DNA of 64,000 nucleotides from Pteria penguin (Eukaryota; Mollusca; Bivalvia; Pterioida; Pteriidae), in the NCBI GenBank assembly GCA_035048485.1, contig CM068585.1, positions 57,012,198 to 57,076,197 on the forward strand, given 5' to 3'. A program made the translations under genes and the position numbers. Shown one piece after another: positions 12,601 through 26,309 of the stretch (positions within the stretch are counted from its first letter, which is position 1; every line of letters starts with the position of its first letter). A model generated the notes under the pieces. The model made no database searches. It was given only the letters and a program-made list of their open reading frames with translations, and had not been told where the DNA came from.

Positions 12601-15600
12601 AATAGGTATAAGATTTATTTATGTAAAGATGATGAATAAATCCAAACCATAAGTCCGAAAATCATGAAACCAAAGGACATACAAAATCAGTGAAAATGAA
12701 AACCAAATAGAAAACAACGAAAAACATCTACTTGAAAGAAAAAAGAGGAGTTACTGGCTCAGTTATGTGGCAGAAGTCACCATGGAGCTATACAATACAT
12801 GAATATAAATAATATACTAGAACATATATCACATTACAAAAATATTTGATTGTAGTGCAATTACGATACCGACTTAGGACGGTCATTTAATTTGACAAAA
12901 GCCAAACAAATGGTGTGATTAACCGGTTTACGGGTCCACCTTCCCACTCACCGTAACAGCAGAACAATCAAAGGACGTACATTTAAAAATTTATAAATAA
13001 TCTTCCATGTAAAGATCAAGGGTCAACAGGTATCGCATATTGAGAGGTCATAAAAATATAAACACGTAAGGTATTGTAAAATACATAATGGTATAAAATA
13101 TATGCGACATCAACATGATAAACCGTGCTTTGCCAGTCTGAAAGCGAGCTAAGACCCTAGATCTGTAGGAGTCCCGACTAACAGTCAGAGGGGACGAGGT
13201 TCAGGACCATGTCTCCTCTGAAAGGGGTTTGGACAAGGCCCGTCATATAGTCCCCACCGCCCTGTTAGTCAGCGTGCAACGTTCAAGTAAAAGTCTGCAT
13301 AAGGCTGTAGAGGGGCCAAATAGAAGACCTATAGTCTTTTTGATGATCTCTATATCATATTGTCTATTTAGAAAGAAAAAAGAGGAGTTACCGGCTCAGT
13401 TATATGGCAGAAGTCACCATGGAGCTATACAATACATGAATATAAATAATATAATAGAACATTTAACACGTTACAAAAATATTTGATTGTAGTGCAATTA
13501 CGATACCGACTTAGGACGGTCATTTAATTTGACAAAAGCCAAACAAATGGTGAGGTTAAGAAGACGTTTGACTTTTTTATTACATGATAAAATAACGTTA
13601 TCGGAGCCTTTTACTTTTCTTAGTTTATATACGAGATCACCGTAAAAATAAGGATGGGAAATTCCATTGGATACACACTGCTGAAAAGAAATATTTCCAA
13701 ATTTAGATAGAAGTTCTGAATAAGATATGAAGAATTTGCCGAATGTTTTTCTTAGCTTGTGATATCTGTAACCCTGAGTTAAAAGTTTAGTAGTAATTTG
13801 TAAATTTCGTTTATGAAAGTCGAAAACATCGGTGCAGCCTCTGACAAATCGAACTAATTCAGGTATATAGATACCATATGATGGGAGTCGAGGGACATCG
13901 CCATCCAAGTAAGGAAAATTTACAATAGGAAATCCAAAATCCTCATGTTTATCATAAATATTACTATATATCAGGTGGTTGATAATTTTGATGTTTAAAT
14001 CTAAGAAAGGTGTAGATTTATCTCAAGTATTAGCTTTATTCAATGTGAGCTCTGGTGGATATAATATCTGATATAAATTGTTCGAACGCAGGGTTGTCGA
14101 TAACCAAAATGTCATCCAGATATCTGCAAGTATTATTAAATTTGTCAATGAGGTCAAAGCGTTTTGATTTTTTAATAGAAACCATAAAACCTCTGTCATA
14201 ACAATAAAGAAATAAATCTGCTATCAGAGGCGCGCAGTTAGTACCCATAGGAATCCCAACTATTTGTTGATATATCTTGCCATCAAATTGCACAAACATA
14301 TTATTCATGAGAAAATCTAGTGCTTTACATAATTGAAAAGCATATGTGAACCCCCTTGATAAATGAGATCCGTTGCCCAGGGAGAGTGAACATCTCCTGC
14401 TTGCTAGCAACACCCATCACATATACAGAGTAGGCACATGCCATGTGTTTAATTTATCTACAAGTTAAAATACCATATAAAAGAAAATGTCGCGATAAAA
14501 CTGAAAAATTTTTGAAAGGGATGTAATGTAAAGATGATGGATAAATCCAAACCACAAATCCAAAAATCATGAAACCATAGGACATACAAAATCAGTGAAA
14601 ATGAAAAACAAATGGAAAATAACAAAATATGTCTACTTGACGAGCATATGTGAACCCCTGTGATGGAGTGAGATCAGGTGCCCGGGGAGAGTGAGCATCT
14701 CCTGCTTGCTAGCAACACCCGTCACATATACCCCGTAGAGAGAGTCAAATCGTGTGAATTCCATATGTATCTATATATGGAGAAGTCGAAGTAGGTAACC
14801 TTCTAGTATAGAAGGTGTCAAATCTGTGTAAAGTGATCGGAATCGGTCTCAGTCCAGAATATCATTTAAAAGTCTGGATAACGAGATATCATATGGAGTA
14901 ATAAGAGTCTCGTAACGACCAATCAACCAACCAACAACCATCAAGTTAAAATATGGAAGACCGATATACCTAGGTATTGAATTCTCGTCGTCTTAGATAT
15001 AGAAAATAAGATTGAAGAGTGGTTTTGTTTGTCTTAAAGTTACAACCAATCTCTATATTCCCATGTGTATATATGAATATAAAATATGACACACAAATCG
15101 CATCAGTGTTACAATCATATTGATCACTCAGTTTCGGATAGCAGAATCGTACTTTCATTGTATGGCTCCATGGTGATTTCTGCCACAATACTGAACCAGT
15201 AACTCCTCTTTTTTCTTTCAGTATACCCTTTAATTCGAACTTGTGAATTATCTCCCATGCACAGAGTCATAATGAAAATAAAACGTAGATGTGATAGTAG
15301 AAATAAATTACAAAGTATAAAGTAGATTTGATAGCATACATGTATATAAACAACGTTCTAAATAACCATTACTGTTATAGATCTGTCTATTTCTATATTT
15401 CCAGTTCCATCGCCATGCTCAAATTGCATAAAAGCGCCATATCCATATTGTACACGAGATACAAATGGATTTCGTTGCTTACACGGATGTGAGAAAAGTT
15501 TCTATCAGGAGGACTGTTCTCGACAATGTACATGTCATGGAGATGGATCATGCAATAAAATTGGGAGGTGTAAAACTTGCAATCTAGGGTATTATCCGTT

Positions 15601-18600
15601 TGGAACAAAGTGTGCTAAATGTGATTCTTCTTGTGGGGGCAATGGGGCTTGTGGTGTCTCTGCTAAATGCTTATCTTGTAATATTGGTAAATATATATCA
15701 GGAAATACGTGTATTAATTGTCCATCTAATTGTGGTAGTGGTCATCGTATATGTAACAGCTCTGACGGAACTTGTATTCATGGTTGTAAAGATGGATTCT
15801 ATGGGAGAATATGTAATAAGAGCTGCATGTCTAACTGTGATAAATGTTATGACGGTGACACATGCGATAAATGTATTAGCGGATACTATGGAGCAAACTG
15901 TAACAAAACCTGTCCCAGGGATTGTGGTGGAGCTTCTAAATTGTGCAATAAATTGTCTGGTTCATGTGAGGAACGTGAGTACACATTTCACGTATTTAAA
16001 TTTGTATAATTTATATTTTAAATTCAAATAAAGTAAATGTAGAAATAAGATAAATGATACCATATATAGAATATCTCATCAATTTTTATTTCATCCGATT
16101 ATTTATGAAACGAATTCTGTGTCTAGGGAAATAAAAACATTTGAGATCAATTTATCACATGATATAAATGTTTACAAATGTTCTTTCCAGAGCATCTTCT
16201 CTCACATCCTTCTTGGGCTTCATTTATTCTCTTTAGTGGATGCATGAATGTTTGTTTTCATTTGTTTTTCTTTTTATTGATTTTGTATGCCCTTCAGTTT
16301 GGTGATTTTTAGGCTTCCGAGTTGGCTTTTTTTCCAAAATCTTATAATAAGGCATACGAAGTCTATTTTTTCCGACAACTGTCATGAAATCGGATTGATT
16401 TAAAATTTAGGTAACTCTTCCCCCAGGTACTGCAATGTAACATTATTTGTTGTAAGTGTGACGTTATAAAACATCTTACATCAACCGTCAAATAAAGCTT
16501 TACTACACGTGTAATATTGAAAAAGGTCATATGAAAGCATTATTACCATCCGTGACCCTTATGTCATGTAATAATGTATTACGTGCTCTAAAATCTGTGT
16601 TATAAAATACGAAAGTAAACTGGTGTCACATGACTATGGCACTAACAACAATGTATCACATTGGACATTCACGGACCTCTGAAATTCAGAGGTGAGACCA
16701 GGTGTACGGGAGAAGTACGCGTCTCCTATTTGGTTAGCGACATCCGCCATGAATGCCCTTAAATACAGACGAAACAAATATAATTCAGCACCCAGGAAGG
16801 AGATTCTTTTATTGTCATCTTAAAAATCCTGCAACTAAGATTAGTAAATGCCAGCAACAATTCTTCCATAAAATAAAACGAACTGAAATAAGAAAGCAAC
16901 TGATGCAAGATTGTAAAATTCTCTCACTAAGTTGTATCAAATACTAAATGAATAAAATAGTGTATTATACTCATATAATGAGACTTTTTTTATTTCCAAC
17001 GTTTTTCATGCGACACTTGTTGCCTGTGATGAAGATGGAATTTAAATGCCTAAATCTGCCACACAAAAATTCTTAAATAATATAAAACGAACTGACATAC
17101 AAGACACAAATTGTCCTCATATCTCGATGTGTTATACCAAGACGTTTCCAACTGATGTAGAATATGGACGTCTGACGTGGTACAATATAGGATCTTACTA
17201 TACTAGAAACTCATGTATTACTATAGAATAAGCTAAAACTTAATTTTAAAGGCAATAAACAATTAGCATCCGGTTCAACTTTACTTACAGATACATCGGT
17301 GACGTTTTGTCGGTTAACAACTCTGTATTTAAGGATCATCTCAACATTATGCATCCAACAGAACTCGAGATAAAAGACACAACAGAGAGCGCATCTCCTG
17401 CTTCATTACTCGATATACTCCTATCAATTAGTGACGATGGTTCATTAGTAACCTCTCTCTATGACAAACGTGACGATTTCAATTTCATTATTACCAGCTT
17501 CCCTTTTCTGAGTAGCAACATACCTTCCTCTCTCGCATATGGCGTCTTCATCTTACAACGTATACGCTATGCCAAGGCTTGCTCTGAATACGAAAATTTC
17601 GTCCTGAGAGCGAGGCTTCTTGCCACGAAACTACTCTCACAAGGATATATTGAGGAACGTTTGAAATTGTCACTGAGGAAGTTCTATGGTCGATATAGGG
17701 ATCTAGTGCAATTTCAGATTCCTCTTTCAAGAATGTTAACCGATATTTTGGGACCTGACCATACAAAATAACCATCTTAAGTTTTTGACTATACTTGATT
17801 TGACATAATATGTATATATATACAGACATTTTTTCACGTGCGTTTCCGACACCGGAATTTTAGTTAGGCAGCATTTCGTTTTCTTGTCTCCTTCGTGTGT
17901 TCGTGCGTGTAAATTTATGTATTTACCTCCTCGACTTGTTTCAGGACATTTCCGACTGGTGTTGCATGCAACCAGGGGACGCTTAATCCTCCAGGGCACC
18001 TGGCCTCACCTCAATTTTATTGGGGTTCGCATTTGTCTGAATATGACACTATTCACGATATTGTCCTTTTATGCCATGGACTATCAGATATGGTTTACCC
18101 TTCGGCACTTCTTCGTTTTTTACTTATTTTCTATTATTAAATGTAATGCAGAAAGTGTAAAATCAATATCGAAGAAGTACCAAACCGTTGATCATTCTCC
18201 AAGGACAGATAGAAATTCGTGTAAGTTTCAAAAAGGAACTGATGTGAACCCCGAAATACTGAAAAATCCCGAGTTGAGTCCAGGTGCCCGGGGAGAGTAA
18301 GCGTCTCCTGTTTGCATGCATCACCCGTCACAGCAGTTCTCAAGAAACATGTCAAAATCAAGAGTTTTGGTCTCCTAATTGTACATACGAAAGTACAAAA
18401 CTGGTATACAAAGCCATATTTGGTGTTCACTGAACAGTTCATTTAGTCGCATTCCAGAATATTATCAATCATTCTAGAAATATTTTCTCATATTTTCGTA
18501 CAAGATCTCCATAGCGATCGTAGAACTTCCTCAGTGACGATTTCAGACGTTCTTTAACATATCCCTGCATGAGCAACTTAGTGGCCAGTCGTTTGGCCTT

Positions 18601-21600
18601 GGAATAAAACCGTCGTATAGAGAACAGGCTCTTGGGTACCTTATAAGTTGAGATATAAAAACTCCATAGGCAGGTGAGGACGGGATATTGCTGCAAAGAA
18701 ACGGAAAGTTAGTTATTTGGAAGTTAATATCGTCACGTTTGTCACACAGAGAGGTGTTTAAATGACCATTATTGTCGAAAGTTAAAAAAATATCCAGATA
18801 CGAAGCGGAATTATTGCTCTCGGTTGTCTCTTTTATCTCAAGATTATGGGGATAGATTTCATGTATGTAATCCTTAACGTTAGGATTATTGATTGATAAT
18901 ACGTCGTCTATATATCTATACGTAAAATTTAAGTGAGATGCAAGGCTTTTTCTGCCTGTGGAGAGCATGTTTTGAATAAATTCTGCCTCATACGAATATA
19001 AGGGAATGTCAGCAAGAAGAGGGTCGCAATTACTTCCCATGGGAATGCCAATGATTTGCTGAAAAATGTTCTCTCCAAACACCATGAAAATACTGTCTAT
19101 TAAAAATTCCAGCATTTTGATGAATTGATCTTCGGTATATTTGTGTTTTGCGTCAGAGTGCTCTTTTACAAAATATGTATCTTCCCGCCCAATGACAAGA
19201 TATTTATATCTACGATTTCCATTTTTATAGAAAAAGAATTTCGAATAATTGTAGGAAGTTTCTTTTTGAGCTTTTGATGCGGAATTGTACTGTAGAGCGT
19301 GGAGAAGTCAAAAGATTTGATGCTGAAAATATTGTTAAATTTCGGAGATTTTAGATTCTCTAAAAGCTCTTTAGAATTCTTGAGGATCCACATCTGATTT
19401 ATTCCGCTTCTGGAGTATGCGGTATCACAGTAAATTTGAAGACCATGTTTGATGTTTTGTCAATATCTTCATTAGCAATATGGATAGAGGTTTGGTGGTA
19501 CACTTAGAAGAACCAGCAATGAAACGATGTTTGTAAGGGGTTTTGTGCATTTTTGGAATCCAATAAATATAAGGTAATTCAAGGTCAGAGTTTGTCGTGG
19601 TAATTCCAAAAGACTCGAGGACAGATTTGTGGTTTTGAAGTATTTCAGAAATAGATAAATGTGTTTGTGTGTATGTTGGATTTCCAGGTGCAGACTGTAA
19701 TCCAAGTTCCTCTAACAGACAATTAATCTAAAATCTTTCGCAAACGAAGGTATAGTTGTTTGCTGCTTTGTCAGCGGGGACTATAATATATTGTTCGTGG
19801 AGTTCAGAGAGTTCTCTGGCTACATCAGGGTCATTAAATATAGACTCGTATCTAAGAAGAAAAATTTCTATAAGATTTATGCAAATATTACATAAGAAAA
19901 ATACTGGTTATATTATTATATTTTCATACTTAAACAATTTATATATTTGAGTGAGTCAGGAGTACCAGTGACATGGAATAAGATCCGATTTTCTTTATCA
20001 TGGAATTCTCATTACGATGTATTTCATGATAACACTTGTATAATTATAGAGTGAATTTTAAAAAATCAACTTTTTTTATCTTTTCCTCTTTCAAATTTAT
20101 TTACTTTATTCATGAATGGTGTAAAAAAACTAATGATAAATCATAATTAAATGTAATGCATAATAAGGTTAACAAAAGACGGGAGATCTCAATGAGATAC
20201 ATTCAAATAGCAAAAAAGAAATATACTAATAATATCATTATGCTTTCTTATCCAAACCGATATTTATGTAGAAATCCAGAGTGACTCGGGAGTACCAATG
20301 GCAGTGGTAGGAGGTGGTATAGGGACAATAGTAGCAGTTGTCCTGATTATCATAGTTGTGGTTAGAATTTTGAGACGGTAAGTTAACTTTTTCTTCGATA
20401 TAAAAATAAATATTGATGTTTATTTATTTGTCTTACACATAATGTCAGCCTGAATTAATTTGTAGGGGTTTTTTTTACCGATCTTCGTGATTCGCCAAGT
20501 TTAAAGATAGTTCCAATATGGTTATTGTGTTGCTCCCATTCATTTTGTTTATCAGTATGGTTTTAATTTGCTTCAATGGTAATGAAATCGACATCAATAC
20601 AATATTTCTGAACAATGACTTTATAACGTTGGTGTAAGAAAATATTTTTAAAATATGAAAATGGTCACATTCGCGTGCTTTCTTTGTGTAGGCTAGAACT
20701 CGGTGTAAATAAGATTTCTTCCAGCGTGTGCTCAATCCAGATTCACGTTTACGTTGTGCTCATATTATACTTAATTGTGGTAAAGAAAAATAGATAAGAT
20801 ATAATAGAAATTTAATTGAATTACCAAGAATGTTGACCTATATACGTAAATTACATGTGATGTTAATATGATACCCATCAGCAGTTCTTAGCGCACAGAA
20901 TTAGCAAACGTGATGTCAATGCGATGTTAACACAATGGTAAGATCAAATGTACCATAATGTATAATGCAAAATATTACCTTGTACACAAACATCTCATCA
21001 ATGACGCTTAAGCCAGTGTGACCTAGCGGATATGTTCCTCGGCTCGTGATGGAGAGGTCCAGGGCTCGACACTCCCCCCATCCCTGGGTGGATAAGACAG
21101 TGAAAACCGGGGTCCCGTTGCACAGTAGGCATGACTCGTAAAAGATTCCACATTGCTTCGGTTGGGTCCGTTGCAAAGGTCTCAATTTGTAGGCAATGCA
21201 TCAGGCGGATGCCGTCACCATATACGTGAAATACATGTGGAGTGATGTAAAACAATAATCAATCAATGACGCTCAAGGCTGAAACTGTGCGAATCCAAAT
21301 ATATGAAATGCAAACTAATTAACTACAAAGTAAAACCCTAAACTTGTCGCATGACATAGCTATACAGGACGAGATACTCCTCAGAGTAAGAATACATACA
21401 GTAAATGTTTTAAGTATCTATTTCAGTTCAATTCAGAAGCACTGAAAATGTGGTTATAGATACTTTGAAAGCTGATAGATTACAAGTGGTGGTTTTGAGT
21501 TTAACTTTAAGAATATGAAAAATGACATGATGAACATTAAAATCTATAAATTATTTGCAGATGGAAAGAAGGAAACGAGAATAAAACCTCTTATTCAAAC

Positions 21601-21873
21601 ACAAGTTACACCCCTGGAAATGATGGTATGTTCTTTAATTTATCACCAATTAGCAAACAAAAAAAAAACCAAAAAACAAAAAAAAAAACCGGAAAACCAA
21701 AAAAAAAAAAAAAAAAAAAAAAAATACTCTGAAAAATAAGCGTATACATATAAATGTACAAATTCCCCTCGCTTTGTGCGCATTTTCAGAGATGTCCAAA
21801 ACTGTGGAGATGCAAATATATGAAGAACAAAATAATAAAAAGTATTGACTTCAGCATTTAAGACAAAAGGAAA

Positions 21874-21911
<38 letters not shown>

Positions 21912-24900
21912 CACACACATACACACACAAAGCAAAACATAAATCAACAACCCACCCACCCCCTCCCTCGCCCAAAGAAATAAGCAAAAACTAACAAACG
22001 AACAAAAACAAAAACAAAACCAAAATACACTACAGATATGAAGATGACGCTTCTTAGATTTTAGAAAATTGATGTCAGCGTAATAAACTTTGAGTTGTAG
22101 TCAGTAAACACATTAATAAAGAGAAGTGTTGAGGTGGAATTTCAACATATATGTATAATACTTAATAAGGTCTTGTTTATTCCAGATAATGTTCGTCTCA
22201 ATATGGGATACAGTTCCGAGATCGATATAAACATGCAAAGTCCTTCAATAGCTACAACTTCGGTGGGATACAATAAAAAGACAACAGCAGATGTACCGAG
22301 TGCTAAGACTGACTACCCTAACTCCAGCAATGATTACTGCAATTCTGGAGATATTCATTTTGGAATAGCATGTGACGATTTCAAAGGATATGTGACCTCC
22401 AAGATAGCTGATGACAGCCTGATAAAAGAATTTGATGTAAGATATTGTATGCATGCATGCATGCATGCATTTAGGAGAAAACTGAGGACATCTGACAAAG
22501 CTGTATGACAACAATGACCGAGGACATGCACGCAAAACATGATTATAGCAGAATATACACGAAAAAAAAAATTACAAAAATATTCGATTGTACTGCGGTT
22601 ACGATACCGATTTAGGACGGTCAGTTGAAGTAACAAACGTCATTCAATTGGTGTGATTAACAGGTTTCTCAAGACATCACCTTGCACGATCACCTCATGA
22701 CCATGTCCGACTTCAAAATTGAAACTGATAAATCTGATCTACCAACCATGTATTGGCTCACAAAACTACATAAAAGTCCATATAAATCACGTTTCATATC
22801 TAATTCTAGCCACTACGGTACTATCGAAACATATTACGCCTGCTCTAACTGCTATAAAAGATCATATTATCAAATATTGTGATGTCGCATTTGATAATAG
22901 TAACATCAATTACTTTTGGTCAATTAAAATTCTCATATAGTTATAGACAAACTTCTTTTACTATATTTCATAGCGACTCAAATTTCTACATTTGATTTTT
23001 CTACACTTTATACATCTCTGCCTCATGATTTGATTAAAAGCAAGTTGCTGTCTCTTATACAATGGTGTTTTCACAGAGAATCTAAAACTTACATATGTAC
23101 TTCCAATAACTCCGGATTCTTTTCCAATAAACAATATACTTCATATAAATACTGGACTTGCAAGGAATTATGTAAAGCACTAGATTTTCTCATGAATAAT
23201 ATTTTTGTGCAATTTGATGGCAAGATATATCAACAAATAGTTAGGATTCCTATGGGTACTAACAGCGCGCCTCTGATAGCAGATTTATTTCTTTATTTTT
23301 ATGAGAGGGATTTTATGGTTTCTATTCAAAAATCAAAACGTTTTGACCTCATTGACAAATTTATTAATACTTGCAGATATTTGGATGACATTTTGGTTAT
23401 CGACAACCCCGAATTTGAACAATATACATCAGAAATATATCCACCAGAGCTCAATTTGAATAATGCTAATACTTGAGATAAATCTACACCTTTCTTAGAT
23501 TTGAACATCAAAATTATCAACAACCTAATATATACTAATATTTATGATAATCGTGAGGATTTTGGATTTCCTATTGTAAATTTTATTACTTGGATGGTGA
23601 TGTCCCTCGACTCCCAGCATATGCTATCTATATATCTCAATTAGTACGGTTTCTCAAAGGCTGCATCGATGTTATGGACTTCCATAAACGAAATTTACAA
23701 ATTACTACTAAACTTTTAATTCAGGGTTACAGATATCACAAGCTTAGAAAAACATTCGGCAAATTCTTTAGATCTTATTCAGAACTTCTATCTTAATTTG
23801 GAAACACTATATATCCAATGGAATTTCCCATCCTAATTTTTACGGTGATCTCGTATATAAACTAAGGAAAGCAATAGGCTCCTATAACGTTATTTAACTA
23901 TGTAATAAAATAGTCATAACGTCTTCTAAATAGACCATATGACATTGAGATCATCAAAACGACTATAGGTCTTGTATTTGGCCCCTCGTCCCCTCTGATT
24001 GATAGTCGGGACTCCTACAGATCTAGGGTCTTAGCTTGCTTTCAGACTGGCAGAGCACCGTTTATCATGTTGATGTCGCATATATTTTTACAATACCTTA
24101 AGTGTTTATATTTTTTATTACCTCTCAATTTGCGATACCTATTGACCCTTGTTCTTTACATGGAGGATTATTTATAAATTTTTTATTGTACGTCCTTTGA
24201 TTGCTCTCACTACTGGGTCCAAAAACCCCTGAGAATCCCGTTTTTCACTGCAAAACTCTGCAACACCCTGAAAAACTCTGAAAAACACTGAAGTCTGCCT
24301 GAAAAACACTGAAAAACTCTGACAGCCCTGATAAACACTGATAAACTCTGAAGTCTACCTGAAAAACTCTGAAAAACACTGACGACCCTGAAAAACTCTG
24401 AAAAACTCTGAAAAACTCTGACGCCACTGAAAAACTCTGCAAAACTCTGAAAAACCCTGAAAAACACTGAGGCCCTCCGGCCGTGCGATCGCGGCCTCGC
24501 GTACTTCTATACGGTCCCTTTTATAATATAAGCCCTTAAAATGGTTCGCTGTTATCTATATATGACCTTTAATAAGTATTAAATGTGATGAATTTATAAG
24601 CGGGGAATAAGAAAAAAAAAACCCGCATTTTTTACCATTTGTCAAGGACTTATTTTTACGATTTTTATAGATAAAATTACTAAGATATTGTTCCTATTCT
24701 GACTTACGTTTGTAAGATGATCTTTACATTTGCAGTGTAATAAATCACATGAATTACGTACTTAGCAAAAACAATTTTATTGACACAGGACTTTCCAGCG
24801 CGATGTCACGTTTTATTGATCGACTTAAAGGAAGAAAGAAGAATGAAACAAACAAACAAACGAACGAACAAATAATCTAACTACAGCAGTAGCATGTTAC

Positions 24901-24977
24901 TTAACATCGTTTTTTCATAGAGGTGCATTAAGGGAAGGGGAAATAAGTACAAAATATAGAGCAAGACATTTTAAAAT

Positions 24978-25028
<51 letters not shown>

Positions 25029-26278
25029 TAATAAAAGCACTATTTTTCCGTACTGTAACATTTCGGCCAGCGGCCTTCTTCGGCGGACTTCATTTATTTA
25101 TTTATTTATTTTCTTATTTATTTATTATTTATCTATTTATTTAATTATTAATTCATCTATTTATTTATAATAAGAACATTAAACTTTTCCGTACGAAAAA
25201 AATACATCAAAATGAATTTAATAAAAATAATTTTAAAAAATCGATAGACGAAGCTTACAGAAAACGCATAGTTTTAATTGTAAATAGATAAATAAATACA
25301 GAAAAAAAAAAAAGAAATAATTAATTCTATATATCCCTATCAATCATTCTAATAACACATAATGATTGATGTTTATTTTTACATCTTTTCCAATCTGTGT
25401 AAAGAATCCACCCAAATATCGTTATGTTACGACCTTAAGGCCGCTCCCCACTCTCTTTCGAGTTTAAAGGCATTCATGATTAATATTGATAAATCAATAT
25501 TGCATTCTTCATAAATTAGCGGCCATTCACCGATTAAACGCTGTGAAGTTACGTTAATTTAATTCTACCAACCCCCCCCCCCCCTTTTTTTTTTTTTAAA
25601 CAGTGTCCAACTTGAGTGAACGAGCATGGCTTTGGGTATGCGTATTTCCTTCTCGCTACAGGCCGTAACGCAGCTACTTATTTAATACGTATGTAAATTA
25701 ATGGAACAGAATAGCACTTTATATCACAGCTTTACATATCTCACATTTCGCATGTATTCTATAATATTGCTATTATCAGAGGAAATGCGGAAGAAACCGA
25801 ACTTAGATAATTGATGTAGCTTAGTTTATGATATAAAAAAAAAATTATCGTATGTAAAAGAAATTGTTTCACTTTTGAAGAGTAAAAATCAGTTTTTATC
25901 TTAAATTTTATGTCACTGTTAAAATGACACTTTAATTTTCCCAAAACCAAAAATTAACATTGAAATGTGTCAACTGGATATGTTTCAACCTGTTAATATA
26001 ATCTGTCTCCTCATACATACGAAGGTACTGTTTACGATTCCCAATTTACATCATGATAAGTAAAAAACTATATGAGATTACGAGCGATATTTACCGGGTT
26101 AAACAACCGGATGTTTATTACGTAATAGAGTACTGATGACCTGTAGAATAAAGGTAAAAAACAAAGACATGTCGGATTAAAATAAAGCAATTTCAGATTC
26201 CATGCGTGTGCCGTTACTTTCTAATGAAGATTATCTAGTATAATATATATATATATATAAGAAAGAGAAGGGGCGTGT

Positions 26279-26309
<31 letters not shown>

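Noticed and set aside
24210..24467. ORFs with FFRVFQSFS repeats at both ends of the CACTA element
   Set aside because: They are translations of the subterminal repeat words, not a transposase.
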